A stretch of 64,000 nt of DNA from Erwinia amylovora (lineage in GTDB: Bacteria; Pseudomonadota; Gammaproteobacteria; Enterobacterales; Enterobacteriaceae), in NCBI RefSeq assembly GCF_017161565.1, contig NZ_CP066796.1, positions 1,984,001 through 2,048,000 of the forward strand, in the 5' to 3' direction. The notes below the pieces were generated by a model. That model had not been told where the DNA came from and searched no databases. It worked only from the letters and a program-made list of their open reading frames with translations. The position numbers were made by a program, and so were the translations under genes. Shown in pieces: positions 30,525-39,411 of the stretch. Within the stretch, counting starts at the first letter, position 1. Each line of letters begins with the position of its first letter.

Positions 30525-31793
30525 CTAAATTGGCTTAAGTCGCCTTTCTCCCGCCGGGTCAGGGGCATCTCTGCCCTGCCCGCATACCTCGCGCAGACAG
30601 CCGATCAGCGCTTGCGCCGCCGGGGAATGCAGGCAGCCAGCACGCACCGTCAGGCCGATAGCCCGTTCGGTGTTAGCTAACGCCACCGGCAGTGCCACCA
30701 GCGCACCACAGGCCAGTTCGACCTCTAACTGGTGAGCGGAAACCGCCGCCAGCATATCCGACTGCATCAGCAGGCCGCGTACCAGCGCCAGATCGCCGGT
30801 TTCCACCACCGGATTGGCCGCCGGGATACCCATCGCCCGGAAGCTGTCATCTAACAAATGACGGGCTGGCGTTGCCGATCGCGGCAAGACCCAACGCGCC
30901 TGGCGCAGATCCTGATGACTGACAGCCTTTCCAGCCAGCGGATGGTCGTGCCGCGCCAGCAGTATCATGCGTTCGGAAAACAGCGTTTCCCGCGTGACAT
31001 CCAGCGCATCCTCATCGCGGCGCAGCGCGCCGAAAATGAAATCGATATCTCCGGCACGCATCTCCGAGGCCAGCAGGGCAAAAGCGCTTTCGCTGGTCAC
31101 CACCCGCACGCCGGGATAACGCGCGGTAAGCATCACTATCGCCTGCGGCAATATGCGCGTGCGCCCCAGCGGCAGCGCGCCCACCCGCACCGTGCCTTCC
31201 AGCACCCCACATCGCGCGGCAATATCTGCCGGGATATGGCGCAGTTCGTTGAGCGCACGCCGGATACCGGCTTCAATCTCGCGCCCGGCAAGTGACGGCA
31301 TCATGCCGTGCGGCGTCCGCTCTAAAAGCGCCACCCCGGCGCCGTTTTCCAGTACCTTGAGCGCCGCGCTCACCGCTGGCTGACTTAAACCCAGCCGTGC
31401 CGCCACCGACTGCATATGCCGGGTCTGGCACAGGGTAATAAATATTTGCAGGCGGCGCACATTGAACAACCACAGTGGCTCAATATCTCCGCGCGGACTG
31501 GCGCGCCCCTGTAATTTTGCCAGCTGCAGGGGGATCTGAAGCAGTTCGTCTACTGCCCGGTGAGCGCGTGGCAGCACGCATTTACCGAAGTCTGTCAGCA
31601 TCATGCCTCCGGCATGACGTTCAAACAGCGGCACCGCTAAAGTGAGTTCCAAATCACGAATCGATCGGGTAATGGCTGACTGAGTGCGAAATAATTCATC
31701 TGCCGCCTTAGAGACGCTTCCCTGAGCAACAACCTGCCTGAATGCCCTGATTTGCATCAGGTTTACCAACTCGCCTGCCTGTTCTGACGCCAT
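30525..31793 (-). CDS. LysR-type regulator with two tandem HTH domains (GalR-like)
   Basis: 422 aa, about 100 residues longer than typical LysR proteins. Residues 12-70 form one LysR HTH (LMQIRAFRQVVAQGSVSKAAD, SAITRSIRDLE, LFERHAGGMMLT). Residues 109-170 form a second, different LysR HTH (LFNVRRLQIFITLCQTRHMQ, SQPAVSAALKVLE, LLERTPHGMMPSLAG). The effector-binding fold follows (about 195-400). It is divergent from galB and converges on the galTA operon, the usual location of a gallate-pathway activator. The start could instead be ATG 31757, which would shorten the first HTH. Confidence 0.85.
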   Translation of the reverse strand: MASEQAGELVNLMQIRAFRQVVAQGSVSKAADELFRTQSAITRSIRDLELTLAVPLFERHAGGMMLTDFGKCVLPRAHRAVDELLQIPLQLAKLQGRASPRGDIEPLWLFNVRRLQIFITLCQTRHMQSVAARLGLSQPAVSAALKVLENGAGVALLERTPHGMMPSLAGREIEAGIRRALNELRHIPADIAARCGVLEGTVRVGALPLGRTRILPQAIVMLTARYPGVRVVTSESAFALLASEMRAGDIDFIFGALRRDEDALDVTRETLFSERMILLARHDHPLAGKAVSHQDLRQARWVLPRSATPARHLLDDSFRAMGIPAANPVVETGDLALVRGLLMQSDMLAAVSAHQLEVELACGALVALPVALANTERAIGLTVRAGCLHSPAAQALIGCLREVCGQGRDAPDPAGERRLKPI

Positions 31794-31832
31794 CCTTTAC
31801 CGCCCTTTTCCGCCTGAGACCGGACCCGCAAT

Positions 31833-31852
31833 ATAAATAAAACGCATACCCG
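31833..31852 (+). promoter_or_regulatory. Putative gal regulator site, galR-galB side
   Basis: ATAAATAAAACGCATACCCG, 17 of 20 identical to the element upstream of galT (26337-26356). It lies 70 bp before galB and 40 bp before the regulator start, where a LysR protein would bind to control both. Confidence 0.55.
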
Positions 31853-31921
31853 CTGCAATCAAATGAATTATCCCGCCTGCACGCCGGGTGACAGCATGGA
31901 AAAAACGCCGAGGAGAATGCC

Positions 31922-32662
31922 ATGACCGAAAATACTGCCAACAAAACCGCGCTGGTGGTCAGCGCCCACTCTGCCGATTTCGTCTGGCGCGCCGGTGGGG
32001 CCATCGCGCTGCACCATGCACAAGGTTACCAGGTCCACGTCGTTTGTCTGTCGTTTGGCGAACGAGGAGAATCAGCGAAGCTGTGGCGCAAGGGCGAGAT
32101 GAGCGAAGAAAAGGTTAAGGCATCACGCCGCGAAGAAGCCCAGGCTGCCGCAGAGATCCTCGGTGCCAGCATTGAGTTCTTTGACCTTGGCGATTATCCC
32201 CTGCGCGCCGACAAAGAGACGCTGTTTCGTCTGGCCGACGTCTATCGCCGGGTACAGCCGCACTTTGTGCTGAGCCATTCGTTGCACGATCCCTACAACT
32301 ACGATCATCCACTGGCGACTCATCTGGCCCAGGAAGCGCGCATTATCGCCCAGGCAGAGGGTTATCGCCCTGGCGAGAAGATTATTGGTGCGCCCCCGCT
32401 GTACTGCTTTGAACCCCATCAGCCGGAACAGTGCAACTGGAAGCCGGACGTGCTGCTGGATATCACCCGCGTCTGGGACAAAAAGTATCAGGCGATCCAA
32501 TGCATGGCCGGCCAGGAACATCTTTGGCAATACTACACCCGCGTGGCGCAGCAGCGCGGCGTGCAGGCTAAACGTAATGTCGGCATCACCAGCCAGCGCG
32601 ACATCAGTTACGGCGAAGGCTATCAGAGCATCTTCCCGCGGGTAACGGAGGATCTGGCATGA
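31922..32662 (+). CDS. galB: 4-oxalomesaconate hydratase (PIG-L/LmbE fold)
   Basis: 246 aa; the zinc-binding motif of the PIG-L family appears as [14 protein letters not shown], followed by [12 protein letters not shown] and a later NYDHPLAT. Pseudomonas putida GalB belongs to this fold and hydrates 4-oxalomesaconate to 4-carboxy-4-hydroxy-2-oxoadipate. It is the first gene of the rightward gal operon; GGAG precedes the ATG and its stop overlaps galC by 4 bp. Confidence 0.9.
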   Translation: MTENTANKTALVVSAHSADFVWRAGGAIALHHAQGYQVHVVCLSFGERGESAKLWRKGEMSEEKVKASRREEAQAAAEILGASIEFFDLGDYPLRADKETLFRLADVYRRVQPHFVLSHSLHDPYNYDHPLATHLAQEARIIAQAEGYRPGEKIIGAPPLYCFEPHQPEQCNWKPDVLLDITRVWDKKYQAIQCMAGQEHLWQYYTRVAQQRGVQAKRNVGITSQRDISYGEGYQSIFPRVTEDLA

Positions 32663-33372
32663 GCATCATCGGTAAAAAAGGCGTGGTGGTGCGCCATATT
32701 GTGCGGGCCGCCGGCAAGGATATTGCATCGCTTGGCGCCGCCGGGGTGGCCACCGTTCATGAAGCACAGGAGCGTAAAGGCTTAATGGATGCGGCGATCC
32801 GACCAATCCAGCGCGACAACGCCATTGCCGGTAGTGCGGTCACCGTGCTGGTCGCGCCCGGCGATAACTGGATGTTTCATGTCGCCGTTGAGCAGTGCCA
32901 GCCGGGAGATATTCTGGTAGTGGCTCCCACTTCTCCCTGCATCGACGGCTTTTTTGGCGATCTGCTGGCTACCTCACTTCAGGCACGCGGCGTCATCGGT
33001 TTAGTGGCGGATCTCGGGGTACGTGATACCCGCACCCTGCGCGCAATGGGTTTCGCCGTCTGGTCGCGGGCGGTGTATGCCCAGGGCACGGTGAAAGAGA
33101 CGCTGGGTTCGGTCAATGTGCCGCTGGTGTGCGCCGGGCAGCTGGTTTGGCCCGGTGATGTTATCGTCGCCGACGACGATGGCGTGGTGGTGGTGGCGCG
33201 GCAACAGGCCGCAGCAGTGGCCACCAGCGCCCGTCAGCGCGGCGAGCGGGAAGAAAGCAAACGCGTCCGCCTGGCCAACGGCGAACTGGGGCTGGATATC
33301 TATCAGATGCGCGCGCGTCTGGCAGAGAAAGGGCTGCGCTATGTCGACAACCTTGAAGGTTGGGAGGAATAA
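32659..33372 (+). CDS. galC: 4-carboxy-4-hydroxy-2-oxoadipate aldolase (RraA-like)
   Basis: 237 aa RraA/HMG-aldolase fold. [24 protein letters not shown] holds the conserved glycine helix and the R-D pair that binds the metal and pyruvate enolate. It cleaves the hydrated product to pyruvate and oxaloacetate. It is coupled to galB upstream and separated by 1 bp from galD. Confidence 0.9.
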   Translation: MSIIGKKGVVVRHIVRAAGKDIASLGAAGVATVHEAQERKGLMDAAIRPIQRDNAIAGSAVTVLVAPGDNWMFHVAVEQCQPGDILVVAPTSPCIDGFFGDLLATSLQARGVIGLVADLGVRDTRTLRAMGFAVWSRAVYAQGTVKETLGSVNVPLVCAGQLVWPGDVIVADDDGVVVVARQQAAAVATSARQRGEREESKRVRLANGELGLDIYQMRARLAEKGLRYVDNLEGWEE

Positions 33373-33373
33373 C

Positions 33374-34462
33374 ATGCGCCAGCGCCGGATCCCTTGCCTG
33401 CTGATGCGTGGCGGCACCTCGAAAGCCGCCTGTTTTCTCGCCGCCGACCTGCCGCAAGACCCCGGGCTGCGCGACCGCGTACTGCTGGCGGTGATGGGCT
33501 CGCCCGATATCCGCCAGATAGACGGATTAGGCGGCGCAGATCCGCTCACCAGCAAGGTCGCGATTGTCCAGCCTTCTACCCGGGCGGACGCGGATGTTGA
33601 TTACCTGTTTGCCCAGGTCGATGTCGATGTCGCCCATGTCGACTACGGCCAGAACTGCGGCAATATCCTTGCGGCGATGGGGCCGTTTGCCCTGGAGCGT
33701 GGCCTGGTCAGCGCACAGGGTGAACGCAGCGCGATACGCATTTTTATGCAAAACACCGGGCAAATTGCAGTGGCGGAGTTTGCCACCCCCAATGGCCAGA
33801 TGGATTACGATGGCGAGCTGAAAATTGACGGCGTACCGCGCAGTGCCGCAGAGATTGTGCTTAATTTTCAAAATATTGCCGGGTCAAGCTGCGGGGCACT
33901 GTTGCCCACCGGTCAGGCCAGAGATCGCATCGATCATATCGAAGTGACCTGCATCGACAACGGTATGCCGGTGGTGCTGGTGCGAGCCGACTCGCTTGGC
34001 CGCAGCGGTTATGAAAGCCGCGAGCAGCTGGACGCCGATGAAGCGTTGAAAAGTCGCCTGGAATCGATTCGTCTGCAGGCCGGGCCGCGTATGAACCTCG
34101 GTGATGTCAGCCAGCGCACGGTGCCGAAAATGACCCTGCTTGCTGAACCGCGCAACGGCGGAGCCATCAGTTCGCGCACCTTCATTCCCCACCGCTGTCA
34201 CGCCTCGATTGGCGTTTTTGGCGCGGTGAGCGTGGCTACCGCCTGCCTGATCCCCGGCAGCGTGGCACACAGGCTGGCGCGCACCGGCAGTGAAAACAGT
34301 CAGCGCCTGAGCGTTGAGCACCCCGGCGGAGAGTTCAGCGTACGACTCCAGCGAGATCACGCCGGCCAGCTTGCAGGCTGCGGCCTGCTGCGTACCGCCC
34401 GGCTGATTTTTGCCGGTGAGGTGCTGATCCCGGGTTCAGTCTGGCCCATTAGCGCGGAGTAG
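33374..34462 (+). CDS. galD: 4-oxalomesaconate tautomerase (PrpF family)
   Basis: 362 aa, the size of Pseudomonas GalD. RIPCLLMRGGTSKAACF, DVAHVDYGQNCGNILAA (Cys nucleophile region) and the second-half DYDGELKIDG and RTVPKMTLL match the PrpF/diaminopimelate-epimerase-like fold. It converts keto and enol forms of 4-oxalomesaconate. I use ATG 33374, one base after the galC stop; the frame extends upstream inside galC without meaning. Confidence 0.9.
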   Translation: MRQRRIPCLLMRGGTSKAACFLAADLPQDPGLRDRVLLAVMGSPDIRQIDGLGGADPLTSKVAIVQPSTRADADVDYLFAQVDVDVAHVDYGQNCGNILAAMGPFALERGLVSAQGERSAIRIFMQNTGQIAVAEFATPNGQMDYDGELKIDGVPRSAAEIVLNFQNIAGSSCGALLPTGQARDRIDHIEVTCIDNGMPVVLVRADSLGRSGYESREQLDADEALKSRLESIRLQAGPRMNLGDVSQRTVPKMTLLAEPRNGGAISSRTFIPHRCHASIGVFGAVSVATACLIPGSVAHRLARTGSENSQRLSVEHPGGEFSVRLQRDHAGQLAGCGLLRTARLIFAGEVLIPGSVWPISAE

Positions 34463-34466
34463 CAAG

Positions 34467-35354
34467 ATGAGGATAACCGTTATTGGATTTGGCGAGGCGG
34501 GCGGTATTTTCGCCGCCGATCTGCAGCAGCAGCCGTCGCTTCAGCTGACAGTTTGGGATGTCAAAAACACCCGGCCCGCCAGTTCGGCTGCCATGCAGCT
34601 CAAATCATCAGCCTGCGGAGTGCAGCTGGCGGCATCGCTGGCTGAAGCCTTGCAGGACGCAGAGATTATTTTCTCCACCGTCACGGCCGCAGAAGCGCTG
34701 AACGTCGCCCGGCACACCGCCCCGTTTTTGCGGCCGGGTCAAACCTTTCTTGATTTCAATTCGGTGGCCCCTGAGACCAAACGCGCTGCCGCCAGGCTGA
34801 TTGGCGCACAGGGGGCCGCTTATATCGACGTAGCGGTAATGGCCCCGGTGCCGCCCAAACGGCTGGCCACCCCGTTGCTGCTCGGCGGCAGCCAGGGTGC
34901 AACGGTCAACGACCTGCTGCAAAGTCTGGGGCTGAACAGCCGCCTGTACAGTCTGCAAGTGGGTGAAGCCTCCGCCATCAAGATGTGCCGCAGCGTGATG
35001 ATCAAAGGACTTGAGGCGCTCACCACCGAATGCCTTAGCGCGGCACGCCGTTACGGCGTGGAGCAGGCGGTAGTCGATTCGCTACATGCCAGTTTCCCCT
35101 CGCTGGGCTGGGACGACCAGCTGCCCCACTACCTGATTAGCCGGGTAGCCGAGCACGGCCAGCGCCGCGCCGAGGAGATGCAGGAAGTGGTGAAAACTCT
35201 GCATGATGTGAATGTGGCCCCGGCAATGAGCGCGGCGACAGCCGCTACCCAGCAGGGACTGGTGGACGCGCTAAAGGCCCACGATGTGACATACGCCCAG
35301 CTTACGCCGTTTACCTGGCAAGCGGCTGTGGATAAAATTCATCATGATCAATAA
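34467..35354 (+). CDS. NAD(P)-dependent oxidoreductase, 6-phosphogluconate-dehydrogenase-like (DUF1932)
   Basis: 295 aa. An N-terminal Rossmann fold (VIGFGEAGGIFA at residues 4-15; IIFSTVTAAEA; FLDFNSVAP) is followed by a helical DUF1932-type C-terminal domain (VGEASAIKMCRSVMIKGLEAL). The family resembles beta-hydroxyacid dehydrogenases. It is 4 bp downstream of galD, so it belongs to the gal operon, yet the standard gallate pathway has no NAD step. It may act on a keto or hydroxy acid leaking from the route. Substrate unknown. Confidence 0.8.
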   Translation: MRITVIGFGEAGGIFAADLQQQPSLQLTVWDVKNTRPASSAAMQLKSSACGVQLAASLAEALQDAEIIFSTVTAAEALNVARHTAPFLRPGQTFLDFNSVAPETKRAAARLIGAQGAAYIDVAVMAPVPPKRLATPLLLGGSQGATVNDLLQSLGLNSRLYSLQVGEASAIKMCRSVMIKGLEALTTECLSAARRYGVEQAVVDSLHASFPSLGWDDQLPHYLISRVAEHGQRRAEEMQEVVKTLHDVNVAPAMSAATAATQQGLVDALKAHDVTYAQLTPFTWQAAVDKIHHDQ

Positions 35355-35492
35355 TTTATACTGAGAACCAGGGCATTTAAATGACAGATGACGTGCACAA
35401 TTGCCTAACCGGCGATGGGCAGTTCCTCTTATCCGCAACCAGGCTGACAGCGCACCGCCGCTCGCCACAGAAGAAAAGTGGGAAATCATCCG

Positions 35493-35960
35493 ATGAAGAC
35501 GTATAAACGGTTTGCCAGCGGCCTGTTACTGGCCATGCTCAGTCAGGTGCACGCTGCGCAGCTCGACAATCGCCAAACCGCGCTGGTGATTAAGCATGTC
35601 GCTGCCTCCCTCAAAAACGAAAAAAGTACCGGCTGCGTGGCGGTGCTTGATGCCAGCGGCACATTGCTCGCCTTTCAGCGCTTTGATGGCGCCACGCCGG
35701 GATGCGTGGATGCCGCTATCGGTAAAGCCCGCACTTCTGCGCTTTACCGCACACCTTCGTTAAAATTTATGCAGCGTTTGCAAAATGGCGAAACCGCCGT
35801 GCTGGCCATCCCTCATGCGCTTGCGCTTGGCGGTGGCTACCCGTTGACTTTGCGACATGAAGTGGTCGGCGCTCTCGGCGTCAGTACGCCCAGCCAGCAA
35901 CTGGATAATCAGGCTTCACAGGCTGCGGCCGAGGCCCTGAACTCACCGGCCGCTGATTAA
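35493..35960 (+). CDS. Secreted HbpS/GlcG-like haem-binding family protein
   Basis: 155 aa with a Sec signal peptide (MKTYKRFASGLLLAMLSQVHA-AQ) and a DUF336 domain (about residues 28-150: GCVAVLDASGTLLAFQRFDGA, IGKARTSALY, GGGYPLTLRHEVVGALGVS). Periplasmic members bind haem or cofactors. It lies 9 bp before the dehydrogenase subunits, so it may help their assembly or the cytochrome; that is inference. The upstream 138-bp gap could hold a promoter. Confidence 0.8.
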   Translation: MKTYKRFASGLLLAMLSQVHAAQLDNRQTALVIKHVAASLKNEKSTGCVAVLDASGTLLAFQRFDGATPGCVDAAIGKARTSALYRTPSLKFMQRLQNGETAVLAIPHALALGGGYPLTLRHEVVGALGVSTPSQQLDNQASQAAAEALNSPAAD

Positions 35961-35969
35961 GGAGTTTCT

Positions 35970-36494
35970 ATGCGCGCCCTTTCACGCCGCCGGTTACTGA
36001 CCGGCACGGGGGGCCTGCTGGTGGCTGGCGCCCTGATGAAGGCTTTCTCCGTCCGCTTTATCGCCAGTCCACCGCTGGCCGCTGCCGTTACGCCGTCACA
36101 CAGCTTTATACAGCTTTCCCGCGCGCTGACCGGCATGGCGCAGCCTGATGCGCTGCTGGCACAGCGGCTTTACAGCTGGCTGTACGCCGACAATCCCCTT
36201 CTGGACACCGCGCTGGATGAGCTTAATGCTCTGCTGGCGGCCCACCCCGGTACCCACGGCGCCGCGCTGCTGACGCTGCTCGCGCAGCAGCCAGCGGCGC
36301 TACGCGAGCTGTATCAGACGCTGGTTTCAGGCTGGTATCTCGGGGTGGTTGGCCCGCTGCCGCGCCCGCAGTGCATCGCCTTTGAAAATATCGTCAGCTA
36401 TCGGCTGGTGAAAAACTCGCTGTTACCCCCAAGCTACGCGCCGGGAGAACCGAATTTCTGGACACGGCCGCCAGCAAGGAGTTCGCATGTCTGA
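35970..36494 (+). CDS. Small subunit of membrane-bound FAD dehydrogenase (sorbitol dehydrogenase family)
   Basis: 174 aa with a twin-arginine signal (SRRRLLTGTGGLLVAGAL), so it and its FAD partner are probably exported folded. The rest is helical (FIQLSRALTG, VVGPLPRPQCIAFENIVSYRLV) and ends YAPGEPNFWTRPP, typical of the FAD-SLDH small subunit. It overlaps the large-subunit gene by 8 bp. Confidence 0.82.
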   Translation: MRALSRRRLLTGTGGLLVAGALMKAFSVRFIASPPLAAAVTPSHSFIQLSRALTGMAQPDALLAQRLYSWLYADNPLLDTALDELNALLAAHPGTHGAALLTLLAQQPAALRELYQTLVSGWYLGVVGPLPRPQCIAFENIVSYRLVKNSLLPPSYAPGEPNFWTRPPARSSHV

Positions 36495-38088
36495 ATCACT
36501 TAGCGCCGATGTGGTGGTGATCGGCGCCGGTATTGCCGGTTCTCTGGCCGCGCTGAAAATGGTGAAAGCGGGGGCGACGGTGCTGATGCTGGAGTCCGGC
36601 CCCGAGATCAAACGCGATCTCGCCGTGGAAGCCTTCCGTAACTCACCGTTTAAAGGCGATTTTACCGAGCCTTTCCCCGCGCAGCCCTGGGCTCCTCAGC
36701 CGAAATTCATTCCTGACGATAACAACTATCTGATCCAGAAAGGCCCGGATCCCTATCGCGCCCAGTATCTGCGCGGCACGGGGGGAACCACCTGGCACTG
36801 GGCCGGTCAGGCGTTCCGCCTGTTGCCGAACGATATGCGTATCAGATCGCTATACGGCGTGGGGCGTGACTGGCCAATCAGCTATGAAGAGCTGGAACCC
36901 TGTTATATCGATGCCGAATACCAGATGGGGGTTTCCGGTGACAGCGACCTCGATTCGCCGCGTTCACGCCCCTACCCGCTGCCGGGCATTCCGCTGCCTT
37001 ACGGCTTTGAGCGCCTGAAGCAGCGCCTTGCGCCGCTGGGCTATGAGGTAGGGATTGGCCCACAGGCACGTAACAGTATTCCTTTCGATGGCCGCCCGGC
37101 CTGCTGCGGTAATAACAATTGTATGCCGGTATGCCCGATTGATGCCCAGTATCATGGCGGTATATCGGCGCGTAAGGCGCTGGACGCCGGGGTGAAGATT
37201 GTCGCTAATGCGGTGGTATATCGTATTGAGGCGGATGAGAAAGGGGTGATCCAGGCGGTGCATTATTTTGACCGCAACAAAACCAGTCACCGCGTTACCG
37301 GCCGTCAATTTGTCCTGACCGCCAACGGTATTGAAAGCCCGAAAATTCTGCTGCTCTCCACCAGCGAACGTTACCCCAACGGCATCGCCAACAGCTCCGG
37401 TATGGTCGGTCGTCATCTGATGGACCACCCGGGTTCTTCCGTTGAGTTTTATGCCGATGAGCCCATGTGGTCTGGCCGGGGACCGATGCGCCCGGGCAGT
37501 ATCAACAATATGCGTGACGGCAATTTCCGCGGGCAACGTTCAGCGCTGCGCATCGATGTGGCCAATACGTCACCGATACGCTATCTGACCGAACGCCTGA
37601 TACGCCAGGGTTATTACGGTCAGGCGCTGAACGATAAGTTGGCTTTCCAGTCCGAGCGCTTCGTTCAGCTGAAGTGCCTGCTGGAGATGCTGCCCGACCC
37701 GGAAAACCGCGTCAGCCTCAGTACCAGCGAGAAAGATGCCTGGGGCATTCCACGCCTTGAGGTCAGATACCGCTTTTCGAAATATGTACATCGCGGCTAC
37801 GACCAGTCGCTGGTGGACTTTCAACGCATGGTGAAAGAGATGGGCGGCAGCGATGCGGTCTACAGCAAGCGCGGTATCTATGACAACAACCAGCATATTA
37901 CCGGCACCATGATCATGGGCAGTAATGCCCACGACTCAGTGGTGGACGGGCACTGCCGCACCCACGATCACCCTAATCTGTTTATCGCCGGCACGGGTAT
38001 TATGCCTTCCGCCTCGACGGTGAACTCAACCCTGACCGGAACGGCGCTGGCGCTGCGCATGGCCGATAGCGTACTGGCGAGCCTGTAA
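36487..38088 (+). CDS. GMC-family FAD dehydrogenase, large catalytic subunit
   Basis: 533 aa. Rossmann FAD motif VVVIGAGIAGSLAALKMVKAG (about residues 8-28), RGTGGTTWHWAGQAFR, a Cys-rich loop CCGNNNCMPVCPIDAQYHGG, and C-terminal catalytic region QHITGTMIMG with NSTLTGTALALRMAD. This is the pattern of gluconate 2-dehydrogenase, sorbitol and 2-ketogluconate dehydrogenases. It would oxidise a hydroxyl in the periplasm and pass electrons to the cytochrome gene product. The substrate cannot be read from sequence. Confidence 0.88.
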   Translation: MSESLSADVVVIGAGIAGSLAALKMVKAGATVLMLESGPEIKRDLAVEAFRNSPFKGDFTEPFPAQPWAPQPKFIPDDNNYLIQKGPDPYRAQYLRGTGGTTWHWAGQAFRLLPNDMRIRSLYGVGRDWPISYEELEPCYIDAEYQMGVSGDSDLDSPRSRPYPLPGIPLPYGFERLKQRLAPLGYEVGIGPQARNSIPFDGRPACCGNNNCMPVCPIDAQYHGGISARKALDAGVKIVANAVVYRIEADEKGVIQAVHYFDRNKTSHRVTGRQFVLTANGIESPKILLLSTSERYPNGIANSSGMVGRHLMDHPGSSVEFYADEPMWSGRGPMRPGSINNMRDGNFRGQRSALRIDVANTSPIRYLTERLIRQGYYGQALNDKLAFQSERFVQLKCLLEMLPDPENRVSLSTSEKDAWGIPRLEVRYRFSKYVHRGYDQSLVDFQRMVKEMGGSDAVYSKRGIYDNNQHITGTMIMGSNAHDSVVDGHCRTHDHPNLFIAGTGIMPSASTVNSTLTGTALALRMADSVLASL

Positions 38089-38097
38089 GGAGTTCGG

Positions 38098-39411
38098 ATG
38101 AAAGGCTTCATATTACAGGTTTCCCTGGCATGCATCCTTGTGCAGAGCGGCTTTGTGCCGGCAGCGCAGAATAGCGACATCATCAGGCGTGGTGAATATC
38201 TGGCCCGTGCCGGGGATTGTACCGCCTGCCACACCGCCACCAACGGCCCGCTGTTTGGCGGCGGATTTGCGGTCAGCACCCCGTTTGGCCAGATCTGGGC
38301 GCCAAATATTTCATCTGATAAACAGTTCGGCATCGGTAGCTGGAGCGACGACCAGTTTGTGGCGGCAGTGCGCGACGGGATCAATAGAAACGGCGAGCAA
38401 CTCTATCCGGCAATGCCTTACGACTCTTTCACCAAAATAAAGCGTGCGGATGTGCTGGCGATAAAAGCCTATATTGTGTCGTTACCGGGCGTACATCAGC
38501 CGTCACCGCAGACCAGCCTGCCGTTTCCGTTTAATCAGCGCTGGGGGCTGCGCTTCTGGAAGTGGATCAACTTCGACAGCGGCGAGCTGCGGGAGGATCC
38601 GTTGCAAAGCTCCGCATGGAACAACGGGCGCTATCTGGTTGAAGCCCTGGCTCATTGCGGCACCTGCCATACGCCGCGCAATATCACGCTGGGGATGGAT
38701 AATGATAATGCCCTGGCCGGCGGTGACCTTGGCGGTTGGGCCGCCTTTAATATCACTCCGCACCAGCAGGCGGGCATCGGCAGCTGGAGCCAGCAACAGC
38801 TGGTGACCTATCTGAAAACCGGCTTTGTGGTCGAAAAGGCCAGCGCTTCTGGATCGATGGCCGAAGCGATTGAGCACAGTCTGCAATATCTCCACGATAG
38901 CGACCTTAACGATATTGCCATCTACCTGAAGAGCGTGCCAGCGCGCGGAAATAGCGCTCAAATTCGTGACCGCAGCGTCTGGGGGCGTCCTTCGAACGTT
39001 TTAAGCGCGCTGCGTGGCGCTGATGAAGAAACATGGCGGACACAGCCGGGCGCGCGGGTATTTGCCGGTAATTGTGCCAGTTGCCACGCAGCAGACGGTT
39101 CCGGTTCCGGCAAGGGCCTGCATGCTTACCCGTCGCTGTTTCACCACACCACCACCGGAGCGGAGGATGCACGCAATCTGGTATCGGTGGTGCTAAACGG
39201 CGTGCATCGCCATATGCAGCAGGGTGAGATCTTTATGCCAGCCTTTGCTGCCGAACTGGATGACCAGCAGGTGGCCGATGTCAGTAATTTCGTTATCCGG
39301 CAGTTTGGCAACCCGGCTGCGGCTGGAGTAACGGCGAAGCAGGTGAAAGCGCTGCGTAAGGATGCAAAGCTGGCATCGCCACCCGTTTATATGCAGGGTG
39401 ACACGCCATAA
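38098..39411 (+). CDS. Tri-haem cytochrome c subunit of the dehydrogenase
   Basis: 437 aa with a signal peptide and three CxxCH haem-binding sites: GDCTACHTA (about residue 40), CGTCHTP (about 190) and NCASCHAA (about 325). This is the membrane-associated electron-transfer subunit of three-component GMC dehydrogenases, passing electrons to ubiquinone. It is 9 bp after the FAD subunit and is the last gene of the island. Confidence 0.92.
   Translation: MKGFILQVSLACILVQSGFVPAAQNSDIIRRGEYLARAGDCTACHTATNGPLFGGGFAVSTPFGQIWAPNISSDKQFGIGSWSDDQFVAAVRDGINRNGEQLYPAMPYDSFTKIKRADVLAIKAYIVSLPGVHQPSPQTSLPFPFNQRWGLRFWKWINFDSGELREDPLQSSAWNNGRYLVEALAHCGTCHTPRNITLGMDNDNALAGGDLGGWAAFNITPHQQAGIGSWSQQQLVTYLKTGFVVEKASASGSMAEAIEHSLQYLHDSDLNDIAIYLKSVPARGNSAQIRDRSVWGRPSNVLSALRGADEETWRTQPGARVFAGNCASCHAADGSGSGKGLHAYPSLFHHTTTGAEDARNLVSVVLNGVHRHMQQGEIFMPAFAAELDDQQVADVSNFVIRQFGNPAAAGVTAKQVKALRKDAKLASPPVYMQGDTP

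Noticed and set aside
35350-35375. Third copy of the gal promoter motif before the HbpS gene.
   Set aside because: Agreement needs an inserted base and covers only scattered positions, close to chance in AT-rich DNA.
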